A stretch of 9,408 bases of DNA from an uncultured Bacteroidota bacterium (GTDB lineage: Bacteria; Bacteroidota; Bacteroidia; Flavobacteriales; Flavobacteriaceae), in the NCBI GenBank assembly GCA_903920835.1, contig CAIXNQ010000295.1:1-9408 (forward strand). The letters run 5' to 3'. Below are positions 7,584 to 9,408 of this stretch, one piece after another; positions within the stretch are counted from its first letter, which is position 1, and each line of letters opens with the position of its first letter. The translations under genes were made by a program, and so were the position numbers. The notes beneath the pieces were generated by a model. The model was not told the DNA's origin and ran no database searches. It worked only from the letters and a program-made list of their open reading frames with translations.

Positions 7584-7877
7584 GAATTGACTAGAACTTC
7601 CAGCGGGTTGACTAGAACTTCTGGCGAATTGACTAGAACTTCCAGCGGGTTGGCTGGAACTTCTGGCGAATTGACTAGAACTTCCAGCGGGTTGGCTGGA
7701 ACTTCTGGCGAATTGACTGGAACTTCTGGCGAATTGACTGGAACTTCCAGCGGGTTGACTGGAACTTCCAGCGGGTTGACTAGAACTTTTGGCGAATTGA
7801 CTAGAACTTCCAGTGGGTTGGCTAGAACTTCTGACGAATTGACTGGAACTTCCAGTGGGTTGACTAGAACTTCTACT
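7584..7877. repeat. Tandem repeat array, 14 units of 21 bp, two interleaved block types
   Basis: Fourteen head-to-tail units of exactly 21 bp with no spacer. Every unit contains the core CT(A/G)GAACTTC(C/T). Cut at ACTTC, the units fall into two types: one with CCAG(C/T)GGGTTG and one with CTGGCGAATTG, with small variants such as TTGGC, CTGAC and CCAGT. The two sides of this block are linked at all 13 internal junctions: CCAG(C/T) is always followed by GGG and TGGC/TGAC always by GAA. Type order from the left is mostly alternating, with one doubling of each type. The core has dyad symmetry, perfect in CTGGAACTTCCAG. Junctions such as TTCCAGC-GGGTTG-GCTGGAA form a 7-bp stem with a 6-base loop. 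Because 21 is a multiple of 3, one frame stays open (heptads such as ELTRTSS and GLAGTSG), but no good start or ribosome site exists. It is not CRISPR, since there are no unique spacers. Confidence 0.95.
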
Positions 7878-7974
7878 AGACTGAAAAATTGATTTTTTGA
7901 CTCGCTAAGTAGTTTTTTTTAGCTAACTATAAAGTGACATTGTGTTTTTGATTATATTTTGAGCAACACTTAAG

Positions 7975-8093
7975 GTAGTGTTCAATAAACTGTGAAATAT
8001 ATTTAATTATATTTGACATATAAGTAGTAGCAACTTTATGGCACAAATTCACCTATTTTAGGGTAGATTGGAGCAATTTTATGACACCACTAC
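7975..8093. mobile_element. Possible MITE or decayed IS remnant with inverted ends
   Basis: The left end begins GTAGTGTTCAATAAA. The right end, read on the minus strand, begins GTAGTGGTGTCATAAA. The two share GTAGTG and a nearby CAATAAA/CATAAA, giving imperfect terminal inverted repeats about 119 bp apart. TAAG abuts the left end (7971-7974) and recurs one base outside the right end (8095-8098), a possible 4-bp target duplication. There is no transposase. Inside, GCAACTTTATGGCAC (8030-8044) is repeated as GCAATTTTATGACAC (8073-8087), differing at 2 of 15 bases. A small perfect palindrome, AACACT/AGTGTT (7965-7982), overlaps the left end and is a competing explanation for part of the symmetry. 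Confidence 0.35.
8008..8015 (+). promoter_or_regulatory. Possible -7 box for the DUF5808-like gene
   Basis: TATATTTG on the plus strand matches TAnnTTTG. It lies about 123 nt upstream of the ATG at 8139, inside the segment with inverted ends. No -33 element is visible and the surroundings are AT-rich, so this is only a candidate. Confidence 0.25.
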
Positions 8094-8138
8094 ATAAGTT
8101 GGTATAAATTTTACATAGAAATCACAGATTTTAAAAAT

Positions 8139-8360
8139 ATGAGCCCAATAGAAAAACCAACCAGAGCAACATTAGAGAAATGGCACAAAGACCCAAATAA
8201 TTGGAAATTTGGAATTTTTTATTTTAATAAAAATGACAAAAGAATATTTCCTCCAAAAAAAAATAAATATTTAGGATGGACCGTGAACTTTGCAAATCCA
8301 TTATCAATAATAACTTTAATTGCAATAACTGCAACTATCATAATAATATCAAGATATTAA
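8139..8360 (+). CDS. DUF5808-like small membrane protein
   Basis: A 73-residue protein of unknown function. The soluble N-terminal part has WHKDPNNWKFGIFYFN (residues 15-30), NDKRIFPPKKN (32-42) and GWTVNFANP (46-54), the tryptophan, tyrosine and asparagine pattern typical of the DUF5808 family. A hydrophobic run from about 55 to 71 (SIITLIAITATIIIISRY) forms one C-terminal transmembrane helix, so the conserved part probably lies on the cytoplasmic face. DUF5808 occurs alone or alongside SdpI-like and DUF1648 membrane proteins; its biochemical role is not known. The ATG at 8139 is the natural start, since conserved sequence begins within 15 residues. There is no gene on the same strand within 150 bp on either side, so it appears monocistronic. 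It follows the repeat array and possible mobile remnant in the accessory part of the window. Confidence 0.75.
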   Translation: MSPIEKPTRATLEKWHKDPNNWKFGIFYFNKNDKRIFPPKKNKYLGWTVNFANPLSIITLIAITATIIIISRY

Positions 8361-8461
8361 ATATTGATATTGGTTCCCTCGATAATACGTGTCTCTTGCT
8401 CGTACCCAGAATCTATTTCAATAAATATGATGCCTGCTGCGGGCTCAATTAAGGAAACATT
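8357..8461 (-). pseudogene. Possible gene relic in the DUF5808-fic gap
   Basis: The 151 bp between the DUF5808-like gene and fic contains a patch, roughly 8371-8446, visibly richer in G and C than its surroundings. On the minus strand it reads as an uninterrupted run of 34 codons, including IEPAAGIIFIEIDSGYEQE, ending in TAA. There is no ATG, and the run is bounded upstream by an in-frame stop. Amino-acid usage looks protein-like, but I do not recognise the family. It could be the tail of a deleted gene or a chance open stretch. Confidence 0.2.
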
Positions 8462-8499
8462 TTAGAAGTAAAGCAAATCTAGAGAAGTGGAAAAAATAT

Positions 8500-8507
8500 T
8501 ATCTTTG
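8500..8507 (+). promoter_or_regulatory. Possible -7 box immediately before fic
   Basis: TATCTTTG matches TAnnTTTG exactly and is the same sequence as the mvaD box. It ends 4 nt before the ATG at 8512, so the transcript would begin at or next to the start codon and be leaderless. No TTG-like -33 element is evident 17-23 bp upstream, which lowers confidence. Confidence 0.4.
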
Positions 8508-8511
8508 AAAA

Positions 8512-9096
8512 ATGAATGATAATCAAACAAATTGGACACCATTTCCTGATGATAATTTACTCGGATTAACAGACAAAAATCAAATCAACGAAGCTGAAGC
8601 AAAAGGAATTGTAAATGCTGAACTTTATGTTTTTGAATTAGATACTGAAATTTTACTTTCTACAAATCTTATACTTGAAATTCACAAAATTGCTTTTGGG
8701 CAACTTTATGATTGGGCTGGAAAATGGAGAACTACTGAAGTAACAGTTGGTCAACTTATGCCACCAAAACCATCTTTAGTTTTACAGGCAATGTACCAGT
8801 TTATTGATAATTTAAACTTTAAAATCTCTATTGCTAAAAGTCGTAGTGAACATATTGATTGTCTGGTTTATGCTCATTACGAATTTATTAAAATTCATCC
8901 ATTCAATAATGGAAACGGAAGAACTGGAAGAATTTTAATGAATATAGTTGCAATGAAATTTGGTTATCAACCTTTGGAATTATATTTCAGAGCAGGTGAA
9001 AGTAGAAAGTTTTATATTGGAGCAATGAAAGAAGCTGACAATGGAAACTATGAAATATTATCCCAATTGATTGGTGAAGAATTGATTTCCTTTTAA
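8512..9096 (+). CDS. Fic-domain protein, probable AMP-transferase toxin
   Basis: A 194-residue single-domain Fic protein. The catalytic motif is intact, HPFNNGNGRTGR (residues 129-140). His129 is the general base, Asn135 and Gly136 form the anion hole, and Arg137 and Arg140 contact the nucleotide phosphates. Most enzymes with this exact motif transfer AMP from ATP to a hydroxyl of a target protein; classic bacterial toxin targets are gyrase and topoisomerase IV. Upstream, IHKIAFGQLYDWAGKWR (57-73) is the usual family helix, and TTEVTVGQLMPPKP (74-87) sits where the target-docking flap lies. I find no (S/T)xxxE(G/N) inhibitory motif at the N- or C-terminus, so it should depend on a separate inhibitor (class I). 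No antitoxin precedes it on the same strand. A 64-aa gene overlaps its last 39 bp on the opposite strand and is a candidate. Mobile mystery protein B is a related alternative name. Confidence 0.92.
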   Translation: MNDNQTNWTPFPDDNLLGLTDKNQINEAEAKGIVNAELYVFELDTEILLSTNLILEIHKIAFGQLYDWAGKWRTTEVTVGQLMPPKPSLVLQAMYQFIDNLNFKISIAKSRSEHIDCLVYAHYEFIKIHPFNNGNGRTGRILMNIVAMKFGYQPLELYFRAGESRKFYIGAMKEADNGNYEILSQLIGEELISF

Positions 9097-9252
9097 TTCC
9101 TTTTCTTTCAAAACTTCATTAATAATTTTTACAATTTTAGTTTTTGGAACTTGTTGGTCTTCAAGTGACATTGTAGAAAATACAGTATTAGTAAGCACTT
9201 TTGACAAAAAGCCTTTTTCTTTTAACTGTGGATATTTTTCGTAGAATTTCAT
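9058..9252 (-). CDS. Small protein, candidate VbhA-like inhibitor of the Fic protein
   Basis: A 64-residue, mostly helical, charged protein encoded tail-to-tail with fic; its last 12 codons and stop overlap the fic 3' end by 39 bp. The segment NTVFSTMSLEDQQVP (residues 22-36) contains T27-x-x-x-E31-D32, one residue off the (S/T)xxxE(G/N) motif by which Fic inhibitors push a glutamate into the ATP pocket. The layout, a short helix with this motif followed by a second helix (about 38-53), recalls the small class I antitoxins such as VbhA. The ATG at 9252 is preceded by a good TACATTTG box and a TTG element, supporting a real gene. Against the call: D replaces G/N, and class I antitoxin genes normally sit upstream of fic on the same strand. 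If not an inhibitor, it is an unrecognised hypothetical protein. Confidence 0.55.
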   Translation of the reverse strand: MKFYEKYPQLKEKGFLSKVLTNTVFSTMSLEDQQVPKTKIVKIINEVLKEKELKGNQFFTNQLG

Positions 9253-9408
9253 AACTTTACAAATGTATAAAAATTATCTATATTAATACACAACCACCAA
9301 CACTTGCTAAATCTCATGGCTAGTTTTTCGGTAAATTGTTCGTTTACTTTTCATAAATTCGTTCGGGCGATTATGGAAAAGAAGATTTTAATAAGCCGCC
9401 AAAAGCTC
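9253..9408. other. Right edge, no gene recognised
   Basis: Apart from the promoter of the small minus-strand gene, I see nothing assignable here. An ATG at 9373 opens a plus-strand frame that runs off the end after 12 codons (MEKKILISRQKL), too short to judge. A left-flank match to a neighbouring element cannot be tested from this window. Confidence 0.4.
9260..9293 (-). promoter_or_regulatory. Promoter of the small gene convergent with fic
   Basis: On the minus strand, TACATTTG (9267-9260) matches the -7 consensus TAnnTTTG. A TTG (9293-9291) lies 23 bp upstream, near the usual -33 spacing. The box ends 7 nt before the ATG at 9252, predicting a very short leader. It is the only promoter in the window where both elements are visible. 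Confidence 0.5.

Larger units (their letters stand above)
7339..8138. other. 800-bp stretch without a convincing gene
   Basis: This gap separates the minus-strand mevalonate operon from the plus-strand accessory genes. It contains the mvaD promoter region (about 7339-7400), a very AT-rich stretch to 7583, the 21-bp tandem repeat array (7584-7877), a short AT-rich link, and a segment with inverted ends at 7975-8093. I see no tRNA or rRNA here. The only long open frame runs through the repeat and is better explained by the repeat itself. Confidence 0.7.

Noticed and set aside
7584..7877. CRISPR array
   Set aside because: Units are directly contiguous with no unique spacers, 21 bp is short for a CRISPR repeat-spacer unit, and no cas genes are present.
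8430..8445. Terminator hairpin after the DUF5808-like gene
   Set aside because: GCCTG-CTG-CGGGC has a 5-bp stem with one wobble, but no T-run follows and it lies about 70 bp past the stop.
8512..9096. Internal inhibitory motif in the Fic protein (class II or III)
   Set aside because: LLSTNLILEIHK (residues 48-59) has Ser/Thr and Glu but the spacing is wrong (T51 to E56 is five), and no match occurs at either terminus.
9373..9408. Start of a plus-strand gene at the right edge
   Set aside because: Only 12 codons are visible before the window ends, with no supporting promoter or motif.

Overview
The window looks like a chromosomal segment of a Bacteroidota bacterium, most likely a Flavobacterium-like member of the Flavobacteriia. 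The DNA is AT-rich and Shine-Dalgarno sequences are not evident. Several genes are preceded by the Bacteroidota -7 promoter box TAnnTTTG. The gene content also fits: a mevalonate-pathway operon carrying a UbiA-type prenyltransferase and an HMG-CoA lyase.

The left three quarters (140-7338) is all on the minus strand. Reading with transcription, a compact operon starts at a TATCTTTG box near 7360. Its order is diphosphomevalonate decarboxylase (mvaD), a small antitoxin, a RelE/ParE-type toxin, a GHMP kinase (probable mevalonate kinase), a UbiA-family prenyltransferase and an HMG-CoA lyase. Gaps are 8, -4, 23, 31 and 25 bp. After a 136-bp spacer with a possible hairpin comes clpB, the disaggregase, which looks complete. 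The operon combines isoprenoid precursor supply (kinase, decarboxylase), a membrane enzyme that would consume a polyprenyl diphosphate (possibly an archaeal-like prenylglycerol ether lipid step), and an enzyme that cleaves HMG-CoA, the upstream precursor of mevalonate. A toxin-antitoxin pair sits inside this metabolic operon, co-oriented with it and tightly spaced.

The right quarter (7339-9408) is an accessory region of different character. An 800-bp stretch has no convincing gene. It holds a 14-unit, 21-bp tandem repeat (7584-7877) made of two block types, and a roughly 119-bp segment bounded by imperfect inverted ends (7975-8093) that resembles a MITE or a decayed IS. Then comes a 73-aa DUF5808-like single-pass membrane protein on the plus strand, a short patch with a possible gene relic, and a Fic-domain protein with an intact catalytic motif.

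Convergent to the fic gene and overlapping its 3' end is a 64-aa minus-strand gene with its own good promoter match. Its sequence contains a T-x-x-x-E-D segment close to the Fic inhibitory motif (S/T)xxxE(G/N). My leading hypothesis for a less ordinary system here is that this small gene is the trans-acting inhibitor of the Fic enzyme, in tail-to-tail rather than the usual tandem order. No rRNA, tRNA or CRISPR was recognised. Family calls come from reading motifs by eye; no database search was possible.
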